Positions 1 through 5,179 of a stretch of 5,179 nucleotides of DNA are shown here, one piece after another; position 1 is the stretch's first letter; every line of letters starts with the position of its first letter. Both the position numbers and the translations under genes were made by a program. The notes under the pieces were generated by a model that did not search any database, was not told the DNA's origin, and was given only the letters and a program-made list of their open reading frames with translations. Origin of the DNA: a bacterium (GTDB lineage: Bacteria > Babelota > Babeliae > Babelales > JABDEC01); the NCBI GenBank assembly GCA_947481115.1, contig CANKEI010000051.1, forward strand, positions 1 to 5,179. The letters run 5' to 3'.

Positions 1-2
1 AA

Positions 3-113
3 TTTATTAACCAGTATAATTATGAACGATTACACCAAAGCTTGGGTTATAATACTCCAGCTGAGATGTTTTTCAAAGAACAAGATTTTAAGCAAAATTA
101 TATCTTAAATTAG
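3..113 (+). CDS. IS3-family transposase (OrfB), C-terminal end only
   Basis: This frame is open from the left window edge and ends with TAG at 111-113. It encodes about 36 residues containing YNYERLHQSLGYNTPAEMF. That matches the usual end of the rve-type integrase domain of IS3-family OrfB proteins (YN-x2-R-x-H-x-x-LGY-x-TPAE). The catalytic DDE residues would lie upstream, outside the window. The terminal inverted repeat of the element follows directly, as expected for the right end of such an IS. The IS3 family is favoured over IS481 because the downstream end resembles IS150-type termini. The rest of the gene is not visible, so whether the transposase is intact cannot be judged. Confidence 0.8.
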   Translation, partial: FINQYNYERLHQSLGYNTPAEMFFKEQDFKQNYILN

Positions 114-115
114 TC

Positions 116-146
116 ATAAAATGGTCCGACACATTGGGTGCACCAT
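116..146 (+). repeat. right terminal inverted repeat of the IS3-family element
   Basis: Read inward on the minus strand, this stretch gives TGGTGCACCCAATGTGTCGG followed by ACCAT. It has the layout of IS150-group ends: TG near the tip, then GCACCC, then a (T/C)GGAC core. It starts a few bases after the transposase stop codon, as in complete IS3-family elements. The exact outer boundary is uncertain by about 2 bases (roughly 144-147), because the left end and the target duplication are not in the window. Confidence 0.6.
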
Positions 147-150
147 AAGT

Positions 151-1344
151 ATGATGACAATCAAATCAGTTGTTTTATCTAAATTTTTCAAGTTATTTAG
201 TTTATTTTTGTGTTTAAATATAAATTTTTTAGCTAGCCCAATATTAGCGCAAACACCCAAAATTGTGGGCTTAATGGCAGTACGTAACGAAGCGCAGATT
301 ATTGCGAACTCGCTACAAGCATTAGCGCTCTATACCGATGCAATTGTAGTCTTAGATGACGCTTCTACGGACAATACGGTAGCGGTGATTAAAAGTTTAC
401 AAACTCAATGTCGCATAGCTCAGATTATCGAAAAAGAGCGTTGGTATCGCGATGAGCCGGGTGATAAAAATAAATTACTAGCGGTTGGTCGCGCGATTGG
501 CGGGACTCATTTTATTGTGATCGATGCCGATGAGATTTTTACTGCTAATTTATTAGAAAATAATTTATTAAAAAATAAAATTTTAGCTTTAAAATCTGGC
601 GATAAAATGACTATCACTTGGATTAATTTATGGCGTTCGACAGATGCTTATCGTTATGATGCTTCAGTTTGGTCTGGTGGTGAGGTAGATGCAATTTTTT
701 GTGATGATGGCAAATGTGGCTATGATTCAGCTTTTATTCATAGTCCGCGATCGCCAGCTAATTTAATGGGCACAAAATATGATTTAGTTTTGGATCATAA
801 TTCTTTTGATTTTTTAAATAATTTTTTAAAAAATACCAAACGCGAATTAGTGGGTGGTGATATCGGTCAAAAAAAAGCCCGCAATAATCTACAAGTGCAG
901 CGTTGCTTGCGCGATTTAATTGAAAATCGTGTCATGAATTCAGATCAGGCAGTTAATGCTTGTCTGTACTGTTTTTTGTTTAAGCCAGAGAGTAGGTTCG
1001 GTTGTTATAGGCGTGATTTTACCGCTGGTTTAATGCATTTTCAGTTTGTGAATTGGGAAAATTTATCAATTAAACAAGCTTGGTATCGATGTTTAGAGAA
1101 AATCAGAAATTCAGATATCGATATTGCTAAAATTAATAAAACATATGGTGAAAGCAAAAGTGAAATTGATCTTAGAGTTTTACCAACGCCAGAAAATTGG
1201 TTTAAGGGTTATGATAATTTAATCGATAAAACTGTGTATCAAAAAGCTAAAAGTTTGTATAAGCCACAGGTTTTACAATGGTTTGCACTGTATAGTTCAG
1301 CTTATTTTAAAGAGTTAGATATTTGGGATATTAACTGGTCTTAA
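151..1344 (+). CDS. GT2 family glycosyltransferase with N-terminal signal peptide
   Basis: This is a likely GT-A fold, family 2 glycosyltransferase that would transfer a sugar from a nucleotide-sugar donor; donor and acceptor are unknown. Numbered from the ATG at 151, it starts MMTIKS, then has a hydrophobic stretch (about residues 14-30) ending SPILA-Q, a good signal peptidase I site. The GT core follows: IVGLMAVRNEA near 38-48, LDDASTDNT near 68-76, and IDADEIF near 124-130, whose DAD is the metal-binding DxD. The C-terminal half contains HFQFVNWENLSIKQAWYRCLE, split here as HFQFVNWEN and IKQAWYRCLE, a conserved-looking block. The frame is open from an ATG at 121, but its first ~9 codons lie in the IS terminal repeat, so 151 or 154 is preferred. 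No clear Shine-Dalgarno precedes either ATG. The gene converges on its downstream neighbour with no gap. Confidence 0.85.
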   Translation: MMTIKSVVLSKFFKLFSLFLCLNINFLASPILAQTPKIVGLMAVRNEAQIIANSLQALALYTDAIVVLDDASTDNTVAVIKSLQTQCRIAQIIEKERWYRDEPGDKNKLLAVGRAIGGTHFIVIDADEIFTANLLENNLLKNKILALKSGDKMTITWINLWRSTDAYRYDASVWSGGEVDAIFCDDGKCGYDSAFIHSPRSPANLMGTKYDLVLDHNSFDFLNNFLKNTKRELVGGDIGQKKARNNLQVQRCLRDLIENRVMNSDQAVNACLYCFLFKPESRFGCYRRDFTAGLMHFQFVNWENLSIKQAWYRCLEKIRNSDIDIAKINKTYGESKSEIDLRVLPTPENWFKGYDNLIDKTVYQKAKSLYKPQVLQWFALYSSAYFKELDIWDINWS

Positions 1345-2220
1345 TTAATGACTGGTCGGTCTTTTCCAGTTAGCCCAATGATTTTTTTGGGGTGTATTGG
1401 ACTTAATTAATTCTGGCGATGCAGTGTTGTTACTAGCTTTAGTTTGAAACTGAACTGAGTTGGCTGCTTCAAAACGATAAAAATAATATGGTTCAGTGAT
1501 TTCAGCTTCGATTTTGAGTAGTTTGGAGTTACAAATTTGCATGCACCAATCTAGATCTTCTTGGGTATTTTTCAGGGGAAATTTAAATTGAATTGCAATC
1601 GAGCGTTTGATTGGGTTTAAGTGATTTGGTGGCCGATGATAGCAGCCATCGCGTCCATTAAACCAGCGAGTGTTTTTAAGCGAATGAATAAATTTTCGGG
1701 GTTCTTTGCCATCAAAAGTAATAATCCCAGTTAAGCTGACACAGTCTGGGTTTTCTAATAATTTCGCATAAATCATTTGAATATAGTTTTCGTGTACCAG
1801 GTCATCGTCATCGATAAAACAAGTATATTCACCTAAGCTTTGGGCTAATAATAGATTGCGCTTAAAGCCTACTAAATTTTCGGCCCTTTTATCCCGAAAG
1901 TAGAGTATTTCGATCTGATCAGTTAAATTTAGACTAATTATTTGTCTCGTTAGTTCAGTATATAATTTTTCAAAAACTGATGCTCGTTCGACAATTGTAG
2001 GAATTAAAATCGACCATTTAATATTAAGTGGAGTATTACTAGTCGCATGGTTAATTATTCGGTTAGTTATGCTGAAACTAGGAAAATCAGGGTGATTTTC
2101 TAGTGACGAATGAAGCTCGAAAACTGGTGTAATTTGGACAGCTAGTTCAGGGTTATTTTCTGTACTAAAAATATTTGGTGTTAATATAAGCAATAAAATT
2201 ATTAAATATTTAAGCTTCAC
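1345..2220 (-). CDS. GT2 family glycosyltransferase with N-terminal signal peptide (291 aa)
   Basis: The start is GTG (2218-2220), supported by AGGAG six bases upstream. MKLKYLIILLLILTPNIFST is a short basic segment plus hydrophobic core typical of a signal peptide or signal anchor. A linker runs to about residue 66, then one GT-A domain: WSILIPT (69-75), IEILYFRDKR (103-112), GFKRN (118-122), the IDDDD metal-binding run (136-140), HLNPIKRSIA (200-209), EDLDW (221-225, candidate catalytic acid region) and YYFYRF (245-250). All expected GT2 landmarks are present, so it looks catalytically competent. It closely resembles domain 3 of the 786-aa protein upstream, including HLNPIKRSIA and QFKFP, so it probably arose by duplication within this locus. 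Its stop codon abuts that of the convergent gene on the other strand. The sugar and acceptor are unknown. Confidence 0.87.
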   Translation of the reverse strand: MKLKYLIILLLILTPNIFSTENNPELAVQITPVFELHSSLENHPDFPSFSITNRIINHATSNTPLNIKWSILIPTIVERASVFEKLYTELTRQIISLNLTDQIEILYFRDKRAENLVGFKRNLLLAQSLGEYTCFIDDDDLVHENYIQMIYAKLLENPDCVSLTGIITFDGKEPRKFIHSLKNTRWFNGRDGCYHRPPNHLNPIKRSIAIQFKFPLKNTQEDLDWCMQICNSKLLKIEAEITEPYYFYRFEAANSVQFQTKASNNTASPELIKSNTPQKNHWANWKRPTSH

Positions 2221-2226
2221 GTATTA

Positions 2227-2231
2227 CTCCT
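2227..2231 (-). promoter_or_regulatory. Shine-Dalgarno AGGAG that fixes a GTG start
   Basis: On the minus strand AGGAG lies six bases before the GTG at 2220-2218. It is the strongest ribosome binding site in the window, and it justifies the non-ATG start of the 291-aa glycosyltransferase. It lies just outside the inverted-repeat element. Confidence 0.75.
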
Positions 2232-2240
2232 GAGACATTT

Positions 2241-2384
2241 TACTCGCAACATCCCTCGATAAACTTCGGGACGAGCGAGAGTAAGCTATTTTAATTTTAA
2301 AAAATTTATTTATAACTCTTTTTTGTTAGTAAAAACAATCTATTTACCGCTCGTCCCGAAGTTTATCGAGGGATGTTGCGGGTA
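2241..2384. repeat. MITE-like element: two perfect 33-bp inverted arms around an AT-rich centre
   Basis: The left arm at 2245-2277 is an exact reverse complement of the right arm at 2348-2380 (33 of 33 bases). After one mismatch that would be a G-U wobble in RNA, three more bases match, extending the arms to 2241-2277 and 2348-2384. The 70-nt centre (2278-2347) is almost all A and T, while the arms are GC-rich, with cores CTCGTCCCGAA and TCGAGGGATGTTG. No open frame of note lies inside. The element fills most of the gap between the 786-aa and 291-aa genes. It may be a miniature inverted-repeat element or a paired REP-type repeat. Transcribed in full it would form a very stable hairpin that could end transcription or protect the mRNA. 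No target duplication is evident. Confidence 0.8.
2309..2338 (-). promoter_or_regulatory. candidate promoter inside the centre of the inverted-repeat element
   Basis: On the minus strand TTGTTT (2338-2333) and TATAAA (2314-2309) are separated by 18 bases, close to a sigma-70 layout. Transcription from here would start near 2300, carry only one arm of the inverted repeat, and reach the AGGAG site and GTG of the 291-aa glycosyltransferase. The centre is very AT-rich, so chance matches are likely. Confidence 0.35.
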
Positions 2385-2424
2385 CAAAGTTTCCCCTAGG
2401 CAAAGACATGGTGTATCGAACTCG

Positions 2425-4785
2425 TCACCCCTTAATAATTAACATACCCTGTGCATTCCAATAAATATTACGATTTTTCTTCACAGCTTCGGGTACTGCC
2501 ATCGATTGTTCTGGATTATAATTATAAAAATATAGTGCTTGGTCAATTATAGCTTCTTGTTTTAATAAACCAGAATTATTTAGAGCGTTGGCCCAAACGG
2601 TATCTTCGTTAAAATTATATTCGGGAAATTTAAACTGACTAGCAATTGAGCGTTTAATGGGATTTAGATGATAAACTGGGCTATAAATCATGCGTCGACC
2701 ATTAAGTTTGATACCAGAAGCTTGCTTATATTTTAGTGAGTGCACAAAATCTTGCTCTGGTTGACCTTGAGTTCTAATCATGCCGGCTAAACTAACGCAG
2801 TCGCAGTTAGGATTTTTAACTAGTGTGTCGTAAATTAGCTTCACATAATTTGGGCTAACATCATCATCGTCGTCAATGTAACTAATATATTGACCCCGGC
2901 TAGCAGCTAGTAAACTATTGCGCTTAGTGCCCACTTTATGTGCTTGATCGTCTAGATAAAATAGTACTTCGACTTTGGCGTGCAACTGATTACTTTGGAC
3001 TTGTCTTAATAACTCTAAATATAATTTAGTAAATTTCTCAGAGCGACACTTGATCGTAGGAATTAAAATCGACCAAGTGACTTGTTTAGGTATCTGACCA
3101 AACAGATCAAGTGAAGTAGGTAGCTCTACTTGTTTAATCTCAGCGCTAGTTAGGCCAAAATTTTGGGATTTACGGGTCCACAAAACATTTTTATCATGCT
3201 CGTAATAAGCTTTAGATTCGTTATGGCAGTAGAGGGCATCTTTAAGGCCGGGATTATTGCTAGTGCTAGAGTCATAACCGGCAAAATCGTGTCTAATAAT
3301 TAGTTGGTCACTGTAAGCTTCGCGCTGTAATAAACGTGAAGCTAACGTAAATTCTAGATCACAACAAATTGATTTATACCCTGGATAATAAATATAATTA
3401 AATCTTTGATAATATTTATTGCCCATAATTGGCAGTGTATTTAGCTCTGGCCCAGTATGGCCATCAAAAAGATTTAAAGTACCATCTAGATCTGGAAATT
3501 TAGCTAATAATAATTGTGCGATTTTAAGATCATAATCTTGGACTACCGGCGTCATGTCATCACTAATTAAAATTAAAATATCGAAATCTAAGTGTGATGC
3601 TAGGTCACGATTGCATGCTTCGATTTTGCTAACTCTGGGTCCGAAATGAATCGTGAGATTGGGATAATTTTTTAATTTAGTTAATACAGCTGGATTGTTC
3701 ATAGATAGGTCGTCTGTGTCACAACTTAGCACAAATTCGTAGGGTAACTGTTGCGAGAGCTTACTGTAATATAAATCTAGTAAATTAAAAATTTTATGCG
3801 CCCGTTCACGAGTTGGTAGTTTAAAGCATATTTTGGGCTTAATAACGGGAGTAAAGTTTTGTGAAGCTAGCAAGTTTTCGGTGTTGGGCTTTTTAATTTT
3901 TTGAATTGTACGGGCTTGGTTAGCAGCGACAAAATCATGTTGATTAAAAGTTTCAGACTTATACGGGTCAAATTTATAAAAATATAATGGTTCTGAGTCA
4001 ATATGTATTTCAGTCTTAATGGCACCAGCAGCGCTAATCTTTAAAGCCCATTCCTGATCTTCTTGCCAGTTTTTAGTATCAGAAAATCTAAACTGTTTGG
4101 CGATACTAGTTTTAATCACATCTAAGTGAGTGGGTGGCCGTAATAATAAGTTGGGGCTTGAGCTATATTTCAGATATTTTTTAGCGTGAATAAATTTAGT
4201 CGGTTGGCCATCACAGAAAGTCATAATCCCTTCTAAACTAATACAGTCCGGAGCACAGTCAGGGTTTTGTAATATATTATTATAAATTTTAGTAATATAG
4301 TTTTCTGAAACTAGATCGTCGTCGTCTACAGAGCTGACATACTCACCGCGGGCTAAATCTAGTAGCATATTGCGTTTAGCGCCCACCGGTATTTCTCGAT
4401 CATCACGATAAACTACGATCTCGATTTGGTCTTGTAGGTTAGCAGCTTTAATTTGAGCTTGTAGTTGTTGGAAAACTATCTCAAAACTAGCTCGACGACT
4501 TTCGAGCGTGGGTATTAAAATCGACCATTGGATCTTGTGTAGCTCGGTTTGTATCGTGATTTTGTCCCTCTCGTCCCGAACCCCGCTCACCCCGAGCGTC
4601 AGTCGAGGGGGGGGTGTTGAGGGTATAGTCTGTGTAGCTGCAGGTATCTTATTTTGGACGGGGTTCATTTGGGAATCTTGGTATAGATCTTTGGGGATAG
4701 TACTAAAAATCTCTTTAGTTAATAGCTTAAAATTAAAACTAAAAACTAATAACATTAAACTTAATAATTTTATACTGCGCTTCAT
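2425..4785 (-). CDS. three-domain tandem glycosyltransferase (GT2-like) with signal peptide
   Basis: The 786-aa protein starts at ATG (4785-4783) with only a weak GAAAG upstream and ends with TGA. Residues 1-19 (MKRSIKLLSLMLLVFSFNF) form a signal peptide or anchor without a clear cleavage site. Residues 20-85 are a linker, of which 55-74 come from a GC-rich palindromic repeat. Domain 1 (about 86-275): WSILIPT 87-93, GAKRN 135-139, VDDDD 153-157, EDQEW 242-246, YFYKF 268-272. Domain 2 (about 318-545): FKLPTRERAH 321-330, CDTDD 355-359, ACNRD 390-394, ISDDM 407-411, CCDLEF 474-479; a divergent GT-A-like unit, assigned less firmly. Domain 3 (about 569-760): WSILIPT 571-577, GTKRN 619-623, IDDDDD 637-642, HLNPIKRSIA 706-715, NEDTVW 726-731, YFYNY 752-756. 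Domains 1 and 3 are paralogous to each other and to the 291-aa neighbour. It might build a short glycan by successive transfers; substrates are unknown. Confidence 0.87.
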   Translation of the reverse strand: MKRSIKLLSLMLLVFSFNFKLLTKEIFSTIPKDLYQDSQMNPVQNKIPAATQTIPSTPPPRLTLGVSGVRDERDKITIQTELHKIQWSILIPTLESRRASFEIVFQQLQAQIKAANLQDQIEIVVYRDDREIPVGAKRNMLLDLARGEYVSSVDDDDLVSENYITKIYNNILQNPDCAPDCISLEGIMTFCDGQPTKFIHAKKYLKYSSSPNLLLRPPTHLDVIKTSIAKQFRFSDTKNWQEDQEWALKISAAGAIKTEIHIDSEPLYFYKFDPYKSETFNQHDFVAANQARTIQKIKKPNTENLLASQNFTPVIKPKICFKLPTRERAHKIFNLLDLYYSKLSQQLPYEFVLSCDTDDLSMNNPAVLTKLKNYPNLTIHFGPRVSKIEACNRDLASHLDFDILILISDDMTPVVQDYDLKIAQLLLAKFPDLDGTLNLFDGHTGPELNTLPIMGNKYYQRFNYIYYPGYKSICCDLEFTLASRLLQREAYSDQLIIRHDFAGYDSSTSNNPGLKDALYCHNESKAYYEHDKNVLWTRKSQNFGLTSAEIKQVELPTSLDLFGQIPKQVTWSILIPTIKCRSEKFTKLYLELLRQVQSNQLHAKVEVLFYLDDQAHKVGTKRNSLLAASRGQYISYIDDDDDVSPNYVKLIYDTLVKNPNCDCVSLAGMIRTQGQPEQDFVHSLKYKQASGIKLNGRRMIYSPVYHLNPIKRSIASQFKFPEYNFNEDTVWANALNNSGLLKQEAIIDQALYFYNYNPEQSMAVPEAVKKNRNIYWNAQGMLIIKG
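4566..4623 (-). repeat. GC-rich palindromic repeat inserted in frame in the coding sequence
   Basis: This sharply GC-rich block lies in an otherwise AT-rich gene. It has nested inverted pairs: CCCTC at 4566-4570 with GAGGG at 4605-4609, and GCTC with GAGC around an ACCCC loop (about 4585-4597). CTCGTCCCGAA at 4570-4580 and the TCGAGGG and GTGTTG cores match the arms of the intergenic element at 2241-2384. On the coding strand it is read without a stop as PSTPPPRLTLGVSGVRDERD (residues 55-74), a low-complexity segment unlike the rest of the protein. It resembles in principle the Rickettsia palindromic elements that insert in frame in genes. It falls in the linker, where an insertion would be tolerated. 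Confidence 0.7.
4607..4614 (-). repeat. eight-base C homopolymer (coding strand) in the glycosyltransferase linker
   Basis: Eight consecutive G on the plus strand read as CCC CCC CC in codons 58-60 of the 786-aa glycosyltransferase, upstream of all three catalytic domains. Gain or loss of one base would shift the frame before any catalytic residue. Poly-C/G tracts of this kind drive phase variation of surface-glycan genes in Neisseria, Campylobacter and Helicobacter. Eight bases is near the short end for that behaviour. Confidence 0.5.
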
Positions 4786-4807
4786 ACTAAACTTTCGAGC
4801 TATATTT

Positions 4808-5038
4808 TTAATTATTTTTTTTTAAATCTAAATCTTGATATTCATGAGTTAATTCAAATTTGCTAGCAGTTTTGCTAAAATTTAGACCCATTAAAATAAT
4901 GGGCTTGTTTTGATCGATAAATGGTTCATAATAACGCTTAGTTTTAATCTGTTCTAAAGCAATCTGTGCTGATTGATTAAATTTAATTTCTACAATAGAC
5001 CTTATGCGTAATAAGAAAATATAACCAAAGCTGTACAA
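4808..5038 (-). pseudogene. 5'-truncated remnant of a PDDEXK_9-type (AAA-ATPase-like associated) nuclease domain
   Basis: The C-terminal part reads VEIKFNQSAQIALEQIKTKR, then YYEPF and KPIILMGLNFSK. This is the hallmark of the PD-(D/E)xK domain (PF08011, DUF1703/PDDEXK_9) found at the C-terminus of AAA-ATPase-like proteins of several hundred residues: an E-x-K catalytic pair, an AL-x-QI helix, a tyrosine-rich turn and a (V/M)G(I/L)NFS strand. Only 76 codons are open here. The upstream end has only a TTG as possible start (5038-5036) and an in-frame stop at 5053-5051. The ATPase domain and the first catalytic aspartate are missing. The first ~14 residues do not clearly fit the family, so the break is probably near 4995-5040, next to the second IS. 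The domain was probably cut by IS insertion or deletion. It ends 22 bases before the 786-aa gene. Confidence 0.7.
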
Positions 5039-5061
5039 AATTGATTTTTTTTAATAGAAGA

Positions 5062-5103
5062 AGCCGGACAACTATCAACAACAAAATTAAAAGAAATCCG
5101 GCT
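5062..5103 (+). other. 7-bp inverted repeat just before the transposase start, possibly near an IS end
   Basis: AGCCGGA at 5062-5068 pairs perfectly with TCCGGCT at 5097-5103 across a 28-base A-rich loop, directly ahead of the ATG at 5105. GAAG at 5057-5060 and CTTC at 5111-5114 could extend the stem with a bulge. In some IS elements such a stem near the terminal repeat hides the transposase start in read-through transcripts. The IS left end should lie near here (about 5045-5065), but its exact position cannot be read without the other end. Confidence 0.4.
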
Positions 5104-5104
5104 A

Positions 5105-5179
5105 ATGAAGCTTCTTAAAAAACTTATCACAAAACCACAAATTTTCAAACGTACTATTGGTTTAAGCTTAGATCAGTTC
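5105..5179 (+). CDS. IS5-like transposase, N-terminal end only
   Basis: From the ATG at 5105 the frame runs open to the window edge (25 codons): MKLLKKLITKPQIFKRTIGL then SLDQF. The pattern KP-x-x-F-K-x-x-x-GLS-x-x-x-F is typical of the N-terminal helix-turn-helix lead-in of IS5-family transposases (DDE_Tnp_4 type), where 'tGls-x-eF' precedes the DNA-binding helices. The DDE catalytic residues are beyond the window. The frame is also open back to 5045 but without an ATG, GTG or TTG start, so 5105 is the best start. No clear Shine-Dalgarno is seen. The family assignment rests on a short stretch and is moderate. Confidence 0.6.
   Translation, partial: MKLLKKLITKPQIFKRTIGLSLDQF

Noticed and set aside
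48..53. TATAAT as an outward promoter of the IS driving the first glycosyltransferase.
   Set aside because: It encodes Tyr-Asn in the conserved GYNTPAE motif, and no reasonable -35 lies 16-18 bases upstream.
121..150. Upstream ATG at 121 as the start of the first glycosyltransferase.
   Set aside because: The ten added codons overlap the IS terminal repeat, lack a ribosome binding site and would place a polar stretch before the signal peptide; 151 or 154 fits better.
1333..1371. AACTGG (1333-1338) and CCAGTT (1366-1371) as a two-way terminator between the convergent genes.
   Set aside because: The stem is only 6 bp with a long loop and no T-run follows, so it does not look like an intrinsic terminator.
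2241..2384. CRISPR array or toxin-antitoxin locus in the intergenic repeat region.
   Set aside because: There are only two copies in inverted orientation, no regular spacers, and no open frame of note in the centre.
4815..4823. Nine-T run near the end of the nuclease remnant as a terminator or slippage site.
   Set aside because: No GC-rich stem precedes it on either strand, and such runs are common in AT-rich DNA; it only encodes the lysines at the C-terminus of a broken gene.
4508..4825. Plus-strand 105-codon open frame opposite the N-terminal region of the 786-aa gene.
   Set aside because: It is antisense to a well-supported gene, has no family motif, and is opened mainly by the GC-rich palindromic block and the reverse of the signal-peptide codons.

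Overview
The window is AT-rich, with dense Gram-negative-style coding, several secretion signals and two insertion sequence ends. No rRNA, tRNA or housekeeping gene is present, so taxonomy is only a guess. Signal-peptide GT2 glycosyltransferases, a PDDEXK_9-type nuclease remnant, IS elements and GC-rich palindromic repeats in an AT-rich background would suit a host-associated bacterium such as Candidatus Dependentiae (TM6/Babeliae), but nothing here proves that.

Layout from left to right. Positions 1 to about 146 are the right end of an IS3-family (IS150-like) insertion sequence: the transposase C-terminus (stop at 111-113) and a terminal inverted repeat. A plus-strand GT2 glycosyltransferase with a signal peptide follows at 151-1344. 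It meets, stop codon to stop codon, a minus-strand GT2 glycosyltransferase at 1345-2220. Positions 2221-2424 hold a MITE-like element made of two perfect 33-bp inverted arms around a 70-nt AT-rich centre. Next is a large minus-strand protein (2425-4785, 786 aa) with a signal peptide and three glycosyltransferase-like domains in tandem. Upstream of it are a 5'-truncated PDDEXK_9-type nuclease remnant (4808 to about 5038) and the start of a second, unrelated insertion sequence with an IS5-like transposase (5105 to beyond the window).

The 291-aa protein and domains 1 and 3 of the 786-aa protein are paralogues. They share WSILIPT, a G-x-KRN motif, a DDDD run, an ED motif and a terminal YFY motif. 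All three glycosyltransferases begin with an export-type signal, which is unusual for enzymes that use cytoplasmic nucleotide-sugars. The cassette lies between two different IS elements and looks like an accessory, duplicating glycosyltransferase locus.

The most notable structure is a GC-rich palindromic repeat inserted in frame in the 786-aa gene, between the signal peptide and the first catalytic domain. It carries an eight-C homopolymer that could act as a frameshift switch. It shares core sequence with the arms of the intergenic MITE-like element, so one repeat family appears to have seeded both sites.
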